NCBI GenBank assembly: GCA_021373255.1
Contig: JAJFTD010000047.1
Location: 1 to 62,929 of the forward strand
DNA: 62,929 bases
Reading direction: 5' to 3'
DNA from: a bacterium
Lineage (GTDB): Bacteria; Armatimonadota; UBA5829
The notes beneath the pieces are model-generated. The model did no database searches. It was not told the origin of the DNA and saw nothing but the letters and a program-made list of their open reading frames with translations. Below are positions 19,476-28,020 of this stretch, one piece after another. The stretch's first letter is position 1. Every line of letters begins with the position of its first letter. A program made the position numbers and the translations under genes.

Positions 19476-20533
19476 CTGTCGGTTCCCTCCTCCAGTGCGA
19501 ATTCGATCAGCATGTCCAGCAGTTTATCAAACGAAATCCCTGCCGCTTTGGCAGCTTGCGGTAGAAGACTGGTGGGAGTCATGCCCGGAATCGTGTTGAC
19601 TTCCAGAACATACATACCGTCTTCGGCTACGATGATATCCGTCCTCGACACACCCCTGCATCCCAAGGACATATGAGACCTGACCGCCATATCCTGCGCC
19701 ATCGCCGTAGCCTCAGGGCTAATCCTCGCCGGGACTATCTCTTCGGTGGCGCCTGGTGTGTATTTCGCCTCGTAATCATAAAATCCCGTAGAAGGGACAA
19801 TCTCGATTACCGGCAGCGCAAACGGCTCATCGTTGCCCAACACCCCGATAGTCAGCTCAGTGCCCACCACAAACTTTTCGATGATAATCTGCTTATCGTA
19901 GCAAACAGCCTCTCTAATAGCATTATTCAACTCGCCAGGCCCATTCACCTTCGTCATTCCAATAGTTGATCCCTGACGACTTGGTTTTACTATTACAGGG
20001 TAGCCCATCGCGGCTACGGAATCTGCAACGGCTGCCTCATCCCACGTGCCATTAATGCAAATAAGGTCAACTGACGGCGGAACCCGCACTCCATCAGCAG
20101 CAAGAACTTTTTTTGCCATAGCTTTGTCCATAGCCAGCGCGCTGGCGAGTACACCGGAGCCGGTGTAGGGGATTCCGAGAAGCTCAAGCAGCCCCTGCAC
20201 AGTGCCGTCTTCGCCATAACGGCCATGCAGGGCTATCATCACAACATCAGGTCTGAGATCAGACTCAGTGCCTGCGATTTCCTGTACAGAAACAAGGCTA
20301 TTACTACCGGATATCTCATCACACGCTTTCTCAAGCGCTTTTATAGATTGACCGGCATTCACACACCGGCGATTAGTGCCCGGCAATAACGCCGCATCTA
20401 CACCGATTGCCTCATATTTTTCGGCATTCAGTGACTCAAGTATCTGTTTTCCTGTTGACAGTGAGACTTCACGCTCGGAGGAAAAGCCCCCCATCATAAC
20501 TGCAACTCTGATCTTCCCGTTCCGCTCTACCAT
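19472..20533 (-). CDS. ddl: D-alanine--D-alanine ligase
   Basis: A 353-residue ATP-grasp ligase that makes the D-Ala-D-Ala terminus of the peptidoglycan stem. Recognisable are MMGGFSSEREVSLSTG at the N-terminus, ALHGRYGEDGTVQGLLELLG, VKPSRQGSTIGMTKV, and VLEVNTIPGMTPTSLLPQ near the C-terminus with the Mg2+ ligands. It overlaps murB by seven bases and ftsQ by four, so it is tightly coupled in the operon. Confidence 0.96.
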   Translation of the reverse strand: MVERNGKIRVAVMMGGFSSEREVSLSTGKQILESLNAEKYEAIGVDAALLPGTNRRCVNAGQSIKALEKACDEISGSNSLVSVQEIAGTESDLRPDVVMIALHGRYGEDGTVQGLLELLGIPYTGSGVLASALAMDKAMAKKVLAADGVRVPPSVDLICINGTWDEAAVADSVAAMGYPVIVKPSRQGSTIGMTKVNGPGELNNAIREAVCYDKQIIIEKFVVGTELTIGVLGNDEPFALPVIEIVPSTGFYDYEAKYTPGATEEIVPARISPEATAMAQDMAVRSHMSLGCRGVSRTDIIVAEDGMYVLEVNTIPGMTPTSLLPQAAKAAGISFDKLLDMLIEFALEEGTDR

Positions 20534-21429
20534 TCGCCTATCAGTCTAACCTCGTATTCAAGTTCGATTCCGTGGACTTCGCGCACCTGATCCCGAACCC
20601 GCTCAGCGAGCATATAAAGGTCCGTGGCGGTCGCGTTGTCTGCGTTCATAATAAAATTGCCGTGGATGCCGGATACAACAGCCCCACCCTCGCGCCAGCC
20701 CTTGCAGCCGGCGCCTTCGATCAGCTTGCCCGCGCTCAGGCCGGTGGGATTCTTGAAGAAACATCCCGCGCTCTTTCCCTGGGGCTGAGTCTCGGCACGG
20801 TGCTTGCGGACGCTGTCCAGATGCTCCTGGATAGCCGCGCCATCGCCCCTGCGCATATTGAAGACAGCGTAGGTGATGATCATCGTGCGGTCCCATTGGA
20901 AGCGGCTGTTGCGGTAGGTAAACCCACACTCGGCCTTGGAGAGCACTCGTTTCTCACCCGTATACGTGACCACTCTCACGCTGTGCGTGACCTCGTCTAT
21001 GTAGCCTCTGTGCGTGCCAGCGTTCATCACAATTGCACCGCCGACGCTGCCGGGGACGGTCCCCACACCCTCAAGGCCGCTCAAATCGTTCTTTGCGGCA
21101 ACATCGGCTACCTTGGAGATGCGAGCGGAAGAGCCCGCAGTGATCCGCATGCCGTCCACTTCTATCTTGGAGAACTCCTCACCCAGGCGAATCACGATGC
21201 CGCGAATCCCCTTGTCGGAGATCAGCAAGTTGGCACCGTCGCCAATGATCATCCACTCCAGCCCGTTTTCGGTAACATACTTCATCAGCGATGAGAGTTC
21301 GTCCTCACTCATCACTTCGACGAAATAATCAGCAGGTCCGCCTACTCCAAGAGTGGTGTAGCCCGCCATCGGCTCATCCTGGGCGACGCGCCCGCTCGCA
21401 ATGCGGCGCAGGTCGTCAATGAGGGCCAT
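20527..21429 (-). CDS. murB: UDP-N-acetylenolpyruvoylglucosamine reductase
   Basis: A 300-residue FAD enzyme that reduces UDP-GlcNAc-enolpyruvate to UDP-MurNAc with NADPH. FAD-binding residues lie in YTTLGVGGPADYF and IGDGANLLISDKGI; GTVPGSVGGAIVMNAG is the family signature. The catalytic serine is in the GKSAGCFFKNP segment and the catalytic glutamate in the C-terminal part. The arrangement fits the type II enzymes of about 300 residues. Its ATG shares one base with the murC stop. Confidence 0.96.
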   Translation of the reverse strand: MALIDDLRRIASGRVAQDEPMAGYTTLGVGGPADYFVEVMSEDELSSLMKYVTENGLEWMIIGDGANLLISDKGIRGIVIRLGEEFSKIEVDGMRITAGSSARISKVADVAAKNDLSGLEGVGTVPGSVGGAIVMNAGTHRGYIDEVTHSVRVVTYTGEKRVLSKAECGFTYRNSRFQWDRTMIITYAVFNMRRGDGAAIQEHLDSVRKHRAETQPQGKSAGCFFKNPTGLSAGKLIEGAGCKGWREGGAVVSGIHGNFIMNADNATATDLYMLAERVRDQVREVHGIELEYEVRLIGEW

Positions 21430-22814
21430 TATCCGTTACCTCTTTCTGAAAGTATTGCGGCAAGTCTTTCACCGACAATACGTATATCCCCCGCGCCGAG
21501 GATAATTACTAAGTCTGAGGATTTTACCTCGCGAGCAAGTTGTTCAGGAATCACATCTTTGTCAGGAGCGTATTGAACGGATTGGAAGCCGTTCTCGCGC
21601 ATCTTATCAACGATGCTCTCGGCAGTCACGCCTTCGATAGGCAGCTCACGAGCAGCGTAAATAGACGATACAACAACCTCATCTGCAATGGAAAGAGCCT
21701 CAGCAAACTCGTTTCTAAATGCCCTGGTTCGCGAGTAGAGGTGCGGTTGGAAGACCGCGATGATATGCCGGTCGCCATAGGCTGCACGCGTGCCTGAGAG
21801 GGTAGCTTTGATCTCGGCAGGGTGATGGGCATAGTCATCGACCACCATCGGCCCTCCGGCGTCATAAAGCACTTCAAACCGCCGTCCAGCGCCGTGGAAC
21901 TCCTCAAGTCCTTTACACACCGCTTCGAAATCCGCACCTAACTCGAATGCAACACCAGCGGCAGCGAGGGAATCTGTGACGTTTTGGATACCCGGCACAC
22001 CGAGTGTGACCTCACCCAGCGCCTCACCGTTGCGGACCAGCGTGTAGGTCGGCTCAGGCTTGGTAATGTCTACATCGACTGCACGCAGATCAGAATTACC
22101 GTCCAGACCAAACCAGATAACTCGCCTACCGCAGCCATCGAGCACCTTACGCACCCGTGGGTCATCCCCGCAGGCAATCACGCATCCATCGGCATCCAAC
22201 TGACTCACAAACTTACGAAAAGTGTTCTCTATAGCTTCGATGGTGCCATAGTGGTCGAGGTGGTCGGCGTCGATGTTGGTGATGACGGTGATAGACGGAT
22301 AGAGGTGAAGGAACGAGCTGAATGCCTCGCAGGCCTCGGTGACGAACACGGACCCATTGCCCAGCCTCGCGTTGCCGCCGAGAGACTTGAGATCTCCCCC
22401 AATGAGCACGCTGGCATCGATACCGGCTTGTTCAAGGATCATATCGATCATGGAGGTGGTGGTGGTCTTGCCGTGAGTGCCTGAAACGGCCACACGGTGC
22501 TGATATGGCTCCATCAATCGCCCAAGCATTGCAGGTCGCTCAAGCGTAGGAATGCCTTTGCGAACCGCCTCGACACGCTCGGGATTATCCGGTTTGATAG
22601 CAGCCGAGTAAACGACCACATCGGCCCCGTTGACATTAGCCGCCGAATGACCGATCGACACTTTCACACCAGCGGCTCGAAGCCTCCTGGTAGCATCGTT
22701 CTCCTGCCGGTCTGACCCGCTTACGCTCTCGCCGCGACCGTGGAGAATATGAGCAATGGCGCTCATTCCAGCGCCGCCTATACCTATGAGATGATAATGC
22801 AGTTTAGCAGACAA
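21429..22814 (-). CDS. murC: UDP-N-acetylmuramate--L-alanine ligase
   Basis: A 461-residue Mur ligase that adds L-Ala to UDP-MurNAc. The Rossmann motif GIGGAGMSAIAHIL begins about ten residues in; the ATP loop is SGTHGKTTTTS and the C-terminal domain has DDYAHHPAEI. The open frame extends to 22895, but the extra 27 codons are read from the intergenic repeat at 22837, so a start there is unlikely. AAGGA lies just upstream of a TTG at 22814, which gives the family-typical N-terminus (SAKLHYHLIGIGG). Confidence 0.95.
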   Translation of the reverse strand: MSAKLHYHLIGIGGAGMSAIAHILHGRGESVSGSDRQENDATRRLRAAGVKVSIGHSAANVNGADVVVYSAAIKPDNPERVEAVRKGIPTLERPAMLGRLMEPYQHRVAVSGTHGKTTTTSMIDMILEQAGIDASVLIGGDLKSLGGNARLGNGSVFVTEACEAFSSFLHLYPSITVITNIDADHLDHYGTIEAIENTFRKFVSQLDADGCVIACGDDPRVRKVLDGCGRRVIWFGLDGNSDLRAVDVDITKPEPTYTLVRNGEALGEVTLGVPGIQNVTDSLAAAGVAFELGADFEAVCKGLEEFHGAGRRFEVLYDAGGPMVVDDYAHHPAEIKATLSGTRAAYGDRHIIAVFQPHLYSRTRAFRNEFAEALSIADEVVVSSIYAARELPIEGVTAESIVDKMRENGFQSVQYAPDKDVIPEQLAREVKSSDLVIILGAGDIRIVGERLAAILSERGNG

Positions 22815-22836
22815 AACAGCTTCCTTTGATTTTATA

Positions 22837-23187
22837 AGTTGGTCTGGATCTCTGATCCAGACCCAAAGACCAGATGGCATCTCTGATGCCACCACGTATG
22901 CTCATGAGCTAGGCGTAGTGGGATCAGAGATCCCATTTTGTTTCTTTCGGCGCAGATCAGAGATCAGTAGTGTCGAAAGTTGCTCTTTCCGAGTCCCCGT
23001 AGGGGGACTTTGTGCAGTTGTTGCCGTGACTTTAGTCGCCCGGCGAATAAAGTCGCAGCAACAAAGGCACGAAGTCGACTCGCAGCGACAGCAGGCTCAC
23101 AGAGACTGCGATAGCCTTCGTCGACTGGAAAAGCAGACAGCATAAATGAACCTTCGACATTACTGATCAGAGATCTGCCCGAACACT
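22837..23187. repeat. GATC-hairpin repeat, copy A (interrupted)
   Basis: First of three copies of an intergenic element of about 144 bp (others at 33098 and 42952). Each has four successive hairpins built on GATC-NNN-GATC. Here hairpin 1 is a perfect 10-bp stem (GGTCTGGATC at 22841-22850, loop TCT). The fourth hairpin is split by a 199-bp insertion at 22966-23164; removing it and the duplicated target restores about 141 bp. It fills the murC-murG gap. Confidence 0.8.
22966..23164. mobile_element. MITE-like insertion inside repeat copy A
   Basis: A 199-bp non-coding insert whose ends are imperfect inverted repeats (AGTAGTGTCGAAAGTT at the left; the right end reads AACCTTCGACATTACT). It is flanked by identical 11-bp sequences GATCAGAGATC (22955-22965 and 23165-23175), while the uninterrupted copies B and C have that sequence once. 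Because the target is itself palindromic, the same alignment can be read as a 3-bp duplication (AGA) with longer ends. Inside are further stems, for example GACTTTA with TAAAGTC near 23029-23055. There is no transposase gene, so it would need one in trans. Confidence 0.75.
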
Positions 23188-23193
23188 AGGACT

Positions 23194-24270
23194 TTAAGAT
23201 CGAGCCACCTGCGCAACATGGGCGGCGGCGTTTGGCTTACCCAGCGATTGGCTCGCTGATGCCATAGCTTTTAGCTTCTCAGGAGATGAGCGCAGGTCGT
23301 TGACTATTTTCGCCAGCGATTCGCCTGTGGCTGTGCTCTCCTCGCACATCACTGCGGCACCATGCTTTACCACGTAGTCCGCGTTAAGCCTCTGGTGGTC
23401 GGCATAAGCGTGCGGGTAAGGTATCAGAATTGATGGTAAACCAGCAGCCGTGATCTCAGCTATGGTCGATGCCCCACTCCTGCAGATTACCATGTCCGCT
23501 GCCGCAACCGCTGTGGGCATATCGAGATAAGCCTCTACATGATACATCTCAGACGCCGTCACAGGGTTCGCTCGGCACTGGTCCACATTGCGCTGCCCAA
23601 CCTGGTGAAGGACCTGCGTCCGTCCATCATCCACCAGCGGCCACATATCCATTACGATCTCATTCACTCTTTTCGCACCCTGGCTCCCACCAACGACGAG
23701 AATGGTGAATGCGTCTTCCGCCATGCCCAGCTTGCGTCTGGCTTCGGCTTTGTTCGGCAGTAAAGCAAACTCACGCCGCACGGGCATGCCCGTTACCACG
23801 ACTTTCCCATTAGGAAAAAACGCAGCCGAGCCCTCAAAAGTTACGCATACTTTGTCGGATATTCGCGCAAGCCAACGGTTGGTCCGGCCCGGCACCGCAT
23901 TTTGCTCGTGGATTATTGTTCGCAGGCCAAGGCTTCGCGCCGCGAGCAGGACGGCAGCAGTGGTATAGCCACCGGTCCCTATGACTACATCCGGCCCAAA
24001 CTTCTTTAGAATCCGCCGCGCGCGAAACACGCCCATAAACAGTTTCCAAAGCGCACTCGCACTCCGCAGCGACACGGATTTGGTCAGTGGTGCACTTGGG
24101 ACCGCCTGAAATGGGATCCCAAAACTTTTGGCAATATCACCCTCAGGACCATGCGAACTACCTACAAATAAGAGTTCAGCGTCTGTATCGGCTTCTAGCA
24201 GGGCTTGTCCTACGCTTACGGCCGGATATATGTGCCCGCCTGTCCCGCCGCCCGTCAGTACCGTTTTCAT
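23194..24270 (-). CDS. murG: UDP-GlcNAc:lipid I N-acetylglucosaminyltransferase
   Basis: A 358-residue GT-B glycosyltransferase that converts lipid I to lipid II on the cytoplasmic face. The N-terminal glycine loop GGGTGGHIYPA and second loop IGTGGYTTA are present; the UDP-GlcNAc pocket is in CRSGASTIAEITAAGLPSIL. Its first 95 bases overlap the end of ftsW in another frame, unusually long for this pair. It is separated from murC by the interrupted repeat, about 380 bases. Confidence 0.97.
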   Translation of the reverse strand: MKTVLTGGGTGGHIYPAVSVGQALLEADTDAELLFVGSSHGPEGDIAKSFGIPFQAVPSAPLTKSVSLRSASALWKLFMGVFRARRILKKFGPDVVIGTGGYTTAAVLLAARSLGLRTIIHEQNAVPGRTNRWLARISDKVCVTFEGSAAFFPNGKVVVTGMPVRREFALLPNKAEARRKLGMAEDAFTILVVGGSQGAKRVNEIVMDMWPLVDDGRTQVLHQVGQRNVDQCRANPVTASEMYHVEAYLDMPTAVAAADMVICRSGASTIAEITAAGLPSILIPYPHAYADHQRLNADYVVKHGAAVMCEESTATGESLAKIVNDLRSSPEKLKAMASASQSLGKPNAAAHVAQVARS

Positions 24271-25402
24271 ATAACTCTTTCTCTTCTAGCTCAACATTAA
24301 TCTGTCTTGAAACAGCCAGCAGAATGCCCGCCGCAAGCATCATAGATACAAGCGATGAACCGCCGTAGCTTATGAACGGCAGCGGCACCCCCGTCGCCGG
24401 GATCGATGCACTCACCACAGCCACATTAATAACAGCCTGCAGGCCGATTATCGACGTAACGCCCACTGCAAGCAGGTTGCCATAAGTGCTCTTCGACCGG
24501 CGGGCGATATCCAGTCCTCGGTAAACAAGGAACAGAAACGCGCCGAGAAGAACTACGCCGCCGATCAGCCCTATCTCCTCAGCAAGCGTTGCGAAGATAA
24601 AATCTGTCGAAGCCGCCGGAATATAGAGCTTTTCACGCCCCAAGCACAACCCGACACCAGTCACACCACCCGAACCCAACGCGAACAGCGAGTGTATAAT
24701 CTGGTAACCATCACCGTATGGGTCTCTCCATGGGTTCAACCACACCCAAACGCGCTGCATCCTGTAGGGTTCAAGCAAGACTGCCAACCCTATTAATCCG
24801 CACGCTCCGGTAGCTAAACCGAACAGGTGCCGCTTCATGGCACCTGCCGCCATCAACATGATATACGCAGTGCCTACAATAGTCATAGCCGTGCCCAGAT
24901 CAGGTTCGGCAAAGATAAGGCCGGCAATGCATCCAACAATCACAACAGGCCCCACCCACTCACCGCTTATCCTGCGCACAAGCCTCCTGCGCTTTGAAAA
25001 TAATCCAGCGAGATAGAGTACAGTTGCAAGTTTTGCGATCTCCGACGGCTGCACGCGTATCGGGCCGAGATTAAACCACCTGTAGGCGCCATTGACCGTA
25101 TGGCCGACTCCGGGGATCATAACCGCGAAAAGCATAACTATCGAGATGCAGATAAGCGACAGCGTGATTTTGATCAACCTTGAAAAACGAAAAGTAGAGA
25201 CCCAAGCCATTGCCCCAAGCCCGACTACTGCATAAACCAACTGGCGCTTAGCCATATACCAGGTATCGAAGTTAGCCCACTTAGCGTCGCCTGTTTTGGC
25301 ATAGCTGGCATCGAACACCATCACCACGCCTACAATCAACAGCACGACTACTGCTCCGAGCACACCGACATCCGGTGTCCCAAGTTTGGCTTCCTTCCTC
25401 AT
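24176..25402 (-). CDS. ftsW: Septal peptidoglycan glycosyltransferase FtsW
   Basis: A 408-residue SEDS-family polymerase with about ten membrane helices that polymerises lipid II with its class B PBP partner. Typical segments are AYRWFNLGPIRVQPSEIAKL and FAEPDLGTAMTI in the first half, and the catalytic region ISYGGSSLVSMMLAAG near the C-terminus. The hydrophilic tail of about 40 basic residues is encoded partly in the murG overlap. AGGAG lies upstream of the ATG. Position between murD and murG indicates FtsW rather than RodA. Confidence 0.95.
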   Translation of the reverse strand: MRKEAKLGTPDVGVLGAVVVLLIVGVVMVFDASYAKTGDAKWANFDTWYMAKRQLVYAVVGLGAMAWVSTFRFSRLIKITLSLICISIVMLFAVMIPGVGHTVNGAYRWFNLGPIRVQPSEIAKLATVLYLAGLFSKRRRLVRRISGEWVGPVVIVGCIAGLIFAEPDLGTAMTIVGTAYIMLMAAGAMKRHLFGLATGACGLIGLAVLLEPYRMQRVWVWLNPWRDPYGDGYQIIHSLFALGSGGVTGVGLCLGREKLYIPAASTDFIFATLAEEIGLIGGVVLLGAFLFLVYRGLDIARRSKSTYGNLLAVGVTSIIGLQAVINVAVVSASIPATGVPLPFISYGGSSLVSMMLAAGILLAVSRQINVELEEKELYENGTDGRRDRRAHISGRKRRTSPARSRYRR

Positions 25403-25440
25403 TGGTATCTCCTGTTACGCGTTACGCGTCGTACAGCCTG

Positions 25441-25538
25441 CTCCCTCGCCCAGAGGGAGAGGGCTGGGGTGAGGGCGCAATATTACTCCGAAGATACGTT
25501 CCCCCTCACCCTGACCCTCTCCCGCCAGGGGAGAGGGA
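25441..25538. repeat. GC-rich inverted repeat (GAGGGAGAGGG type)
   Basis: Two similar arms face each other: 25441-25475 (with AGAGGGAGAGGGCTGGGG) and 25501-25538 (with CCCTCACCCTGACCCTCTCC). Elements of this CCCTCTCCC/GGGTGAGGG type are scattered in many bacterial genomes between genes. It lies between murD and ftsW inside the cluster; the remainder of the 172-base gap shows nothing else. Confidence 0.65.
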
Positions 25539-25574
25539 ATAGTTTATCTCCCCCAAGAGAGGAAATGGGTTAGT

Positions 25575-26954
25575 TTATACCCTGCGGTCAGCTAGGGCTT
25601 TTACGGCTCTTTTGAATGTCTGGCCTCTGTCTTCGAATGATGTAAACATATCGAAGCTGGCGCAGCTTGGTGTCAGCACGACTACATCTCCGGGCACAGC
25701 CAGGGTGTGGGCGATCTTTACGGCATCCTGCAGTGAACCGGCTCTGGATATGTCTTCGAAGCCTGCACTTCTGGCGGCGGATTCTAGGATATCTGCATCT
25801 ACACCTATAAGCACTACATGCTTAGCCTTTCGCTTGAATGCTTCGCCCAGCGGCTTGTAGTCCAGGCCCTTGTCCTTGCCTCCGGCTATCACTATCTGAG
25901 GCTCGGATATGGCCTCCACTGAGCGCACAGCGGCTTCTACGTTGGTGCACATGGAGTTGTTGATATACTCAACGCCATCCACTACCCCCACCGGCTCTAA
26001 CCTATGCTCCACAGGCTTAAACTCCCGCACGGCTTTTGCAACGCTTTCGGGCCTGGCTCCCAGTGCAAGGCAGGCACATGCGGCGGCGAGGATGTTCTCG
26101 ACGTTATGCTCACCACGGAGTGGGATGTCCGAACGTGTGCAGACAACCGACTCAACACCATTGATCCTCACAACCAGCTCATCACCACGTACAAATCCGC
26201 CCTCGCTTACCTCGGATTTGCGGGCGAATGGGAGTAGATGGCCTTTGAGTTTGGGAGCGATTGACGCCGTGAACGGGTTCTCCATGTTTATAACAGCAAA
26301 GTCATCTGGCGTCTGATTCTCAAAGATCCGAGCTTTGAGCCCAGCATACTCTTCTATGCTGGCGTGGCGGTCCATGTGGTCGGTGCCGATATTGAGCAAA
26401 GCAGCGGCCTTTGGCTTGAATGTACTGATCCATTCTAGCTGGAATGTGCTGATCTCAGCGACTATTACACCGTTCGCGGAGGCTTTGTGCGCGGCTACAA
26501 TCAGCGGCAGCCTGATGTCACCTGCTACCACGTTGCCCGCGATGTAAGTCTCGCGGCCATCCGCCTGCATTATCCTGCCTGCAAGGACTGTTGTAGTGGT
26601 CTTGCCGTTGGTGCCGGTGATGGCTATGATCGGCGCTTTAGACAGCCTGTAGGCCAGCTCTATCTCGGATATTACCTCAATGCCGCGCTTCTTGGCTTCG
26701 GCAAATACGGCCATTCCGCGCGGGACGCCAGGGCTTGGAACAACGAGATCGACCCTGGTGAGATCGATGTCGTTAGTCCCCACTCGTGTCTCGACGCCGA
26801 TGCGCCTGGCTGAGTCCAGTGCATCTCCAAGCTCCGACTCGCTCTTCTTGTCCCACAAAACCACACGAGCGCCAAGTTCGGTCATCACCTCAGCCACCGC
26901 AAGGCCTGTTCGTGCCATCCCTATAACCGCTATCGACTTATCTTTGAAATCCAA
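25575..26954 (-). CDS. murD: UDP-N-acetylmuramoylalanine--D-glutamate ligase
   Basis: A 459-residue Mur ligase adding D-Glu to UDP-MurNAc-L-Ala. IAVIGMARTGLAVAEVM is the N-terminal domain, ITGTNGKTTTTVL the ATP loop, and VEYINNSMCTNVEA the conserved central-to-C-terminal segment; most families have a DDSKATN motif here, and this protein has NNSMCTN, a variant worth noting. The start is TTG at 26954 with only a weak AGG upstream, seven bases after mraY. Confidence 0.94.
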   Translation of the reverse strand: MDFKDKSIAVIGMARTGLAVAEVMTELGARVVLWDKKSESELGDALDSARRIGVETRVGTNDIDLTRVDLVVPSPGVPRGMAVFAEAKKRGIEVISEIELAYRLSKAPIIAITGTNGKTTTTVLAGRIMQADGRETYIAGNVVAGDIRLPLIVAAHKASANGVIVAEISTFQLEWISTFKPKAAALLNIGTDHMDRHASIEEYAGLKARIFENQTPDDFAVINMENPFTASIAPKLKGHLLPFARKSEVSEGGFVRGDELVVRINGVESVVCTRSDIPLRGEHNVENILAAACACLALGARPESVAKAVREFKPVEHRLEPVGVVDGVEYINNSMCTNVEAAVRSVEAISEPQIVIAGGKDKGLDYKPLGEAFKRKAKHVVLIGVDADILESAARSAGFEDISRAGSLQDAVKIAHTLAVPGDVVVLTPSCASFDMFTSFEDRGQTFKRAVKALADRRV

Positions 26955-26961
26955 CGTATAC

Positions 26962-28020
26962 CTACCAAATCCTAAATGCCGCGCCAGAGAATGCCACCAG
27001 CGCAGCTACTATACCTGTAACCCAAAATCTTACAACAACCGTCTGCTCCGGCCAGCCGCTCATCTCGAAGTGATGATGGACCGGGCTCTTCTTGAACACG
27101 CGCCTGCCGGTGCCGGTCCTGATGCGGGTGTATTTGAATACAGCCCACTGCAGCGCTGTTGAAAGACCATCGAGTATAAACACCATGCCGATGATGATTA
27201 ACAATATTTCACGGTGTGTCAGTATAGCCACGGCAGGCAGGGCAGCGCCAATAGCGAGCGCGCCCGTATCACCCATGAAAACTTTTGCAGGGTTGGCATT
27301 GAACCACAAAAATGCCACACACGCGCCTGATATCGCCGACATAAGACCGTATATGGTTAAATCGGCAGCAGCGCCGGTCCCAGGGATCATTATTGTTGAC
27401 ACAACGAATGTGAGCGCAGCTATGGCTGTGAGTCCAGCTACCAGACCATCCAGGCCATCGGTGATGTTCACGAAATTTGCCATACCAGCGATGAAGACAA
27501 CTGCGAAGATCCAATACAACCAACCCGAAAGTATAGGCACGCCTGCAACTGAGAGTAACGGCATAAATCCAGTCGGCTTGGCAATCGCCAGCCACATTAC
27601 AAATGCAACAGCAATCAGTATCTGCACAGCAGCTTTTGGCTTGCTTGCAATGCCGCGCACTCCGTTTATTGGGTGGATAGTGAGGTAGTCATCAATCATC
27701 CCCAGAAGCCCATATGCGACGGCCAATATGATCACGGGCAGCAAATCGCGGCCTATGCCTGTTTCCGGGGCAATTGAGAGGCCCAGGCTGTCCAAAGCAA
27801 GAGCGGTAACCAACGCGCCTACAAGCACTCCGGCAATTATTATCAGGCCGCCCATAGTGGGAGTGCCTGCTTTCGGCTTATGTGACTCCGGCCCATCGGC
27901 TTGTATGGTCTGACCAATCCTTCGCCGTTTTAGCATATCTATCACGCCGGGACCGAATAACAGTGATACAACAAACGCCACGGCAAACGGCAGCGCGGTC
28001 AGTGCAAACTCAAGCGGCAA
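26962..28020 (-). CDS. mraY: Phospho-N-acetylmuramoyl-pentapeptide transferase
   Basis: A 352-residue membrane enzyme with about ten helices that makes lipid I from UDP-MurNAc-pentapeptide and undecaprenyl phosphate. Diagnostic segments: SHKPKAGTPTMGGL, the catalytic aspartate pair in MIDDYLTI, NFVNITDGLDGL, and KSPVHHHFEMSGWPE (the triple histidine loop). The start is TTG at 28020 with GGAGGGG a few bases upstream, and it overlaps murF by 11 bases. Confidence 0.97.
   Translation of the reverse strand: MPLEFALTALPFAVAFVVSLLFGPGVIDMLKRRRIGQTIQADGPESHKPKAGTPTMGGLIIIAGVLVGALVTALALDSLGLSIAPETGIGRDLLPVIILAVAYGLLGMIDDYLTIHPINGVRGIASKPKAAVQILIAVAFVMWLAIAKPTGFMPLLSVAGVPILSGWLYWIFAVVFIAGMANFVNITDGLDGLVAGLTAIAALTFVVSTIMIPGTGAAADLTIYGLMSAISGACVAFLWFNANPAKVFMGDTGALAIGAALPAVAILTHREILLIIIGMVFILDGLSTALQWAVFKYTRIRTGTGRRVFKKSPVHHHFEMSGWPEQTVVVRFWVTGIVAALVAFSGAAFRIW

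Noticed and set aside
25441-25538. CRISPR-like repeated structure between murD and ftsW
   Set aside because: Only two facing arms without spacers or a third unit; it is a dispersed palindromic element.
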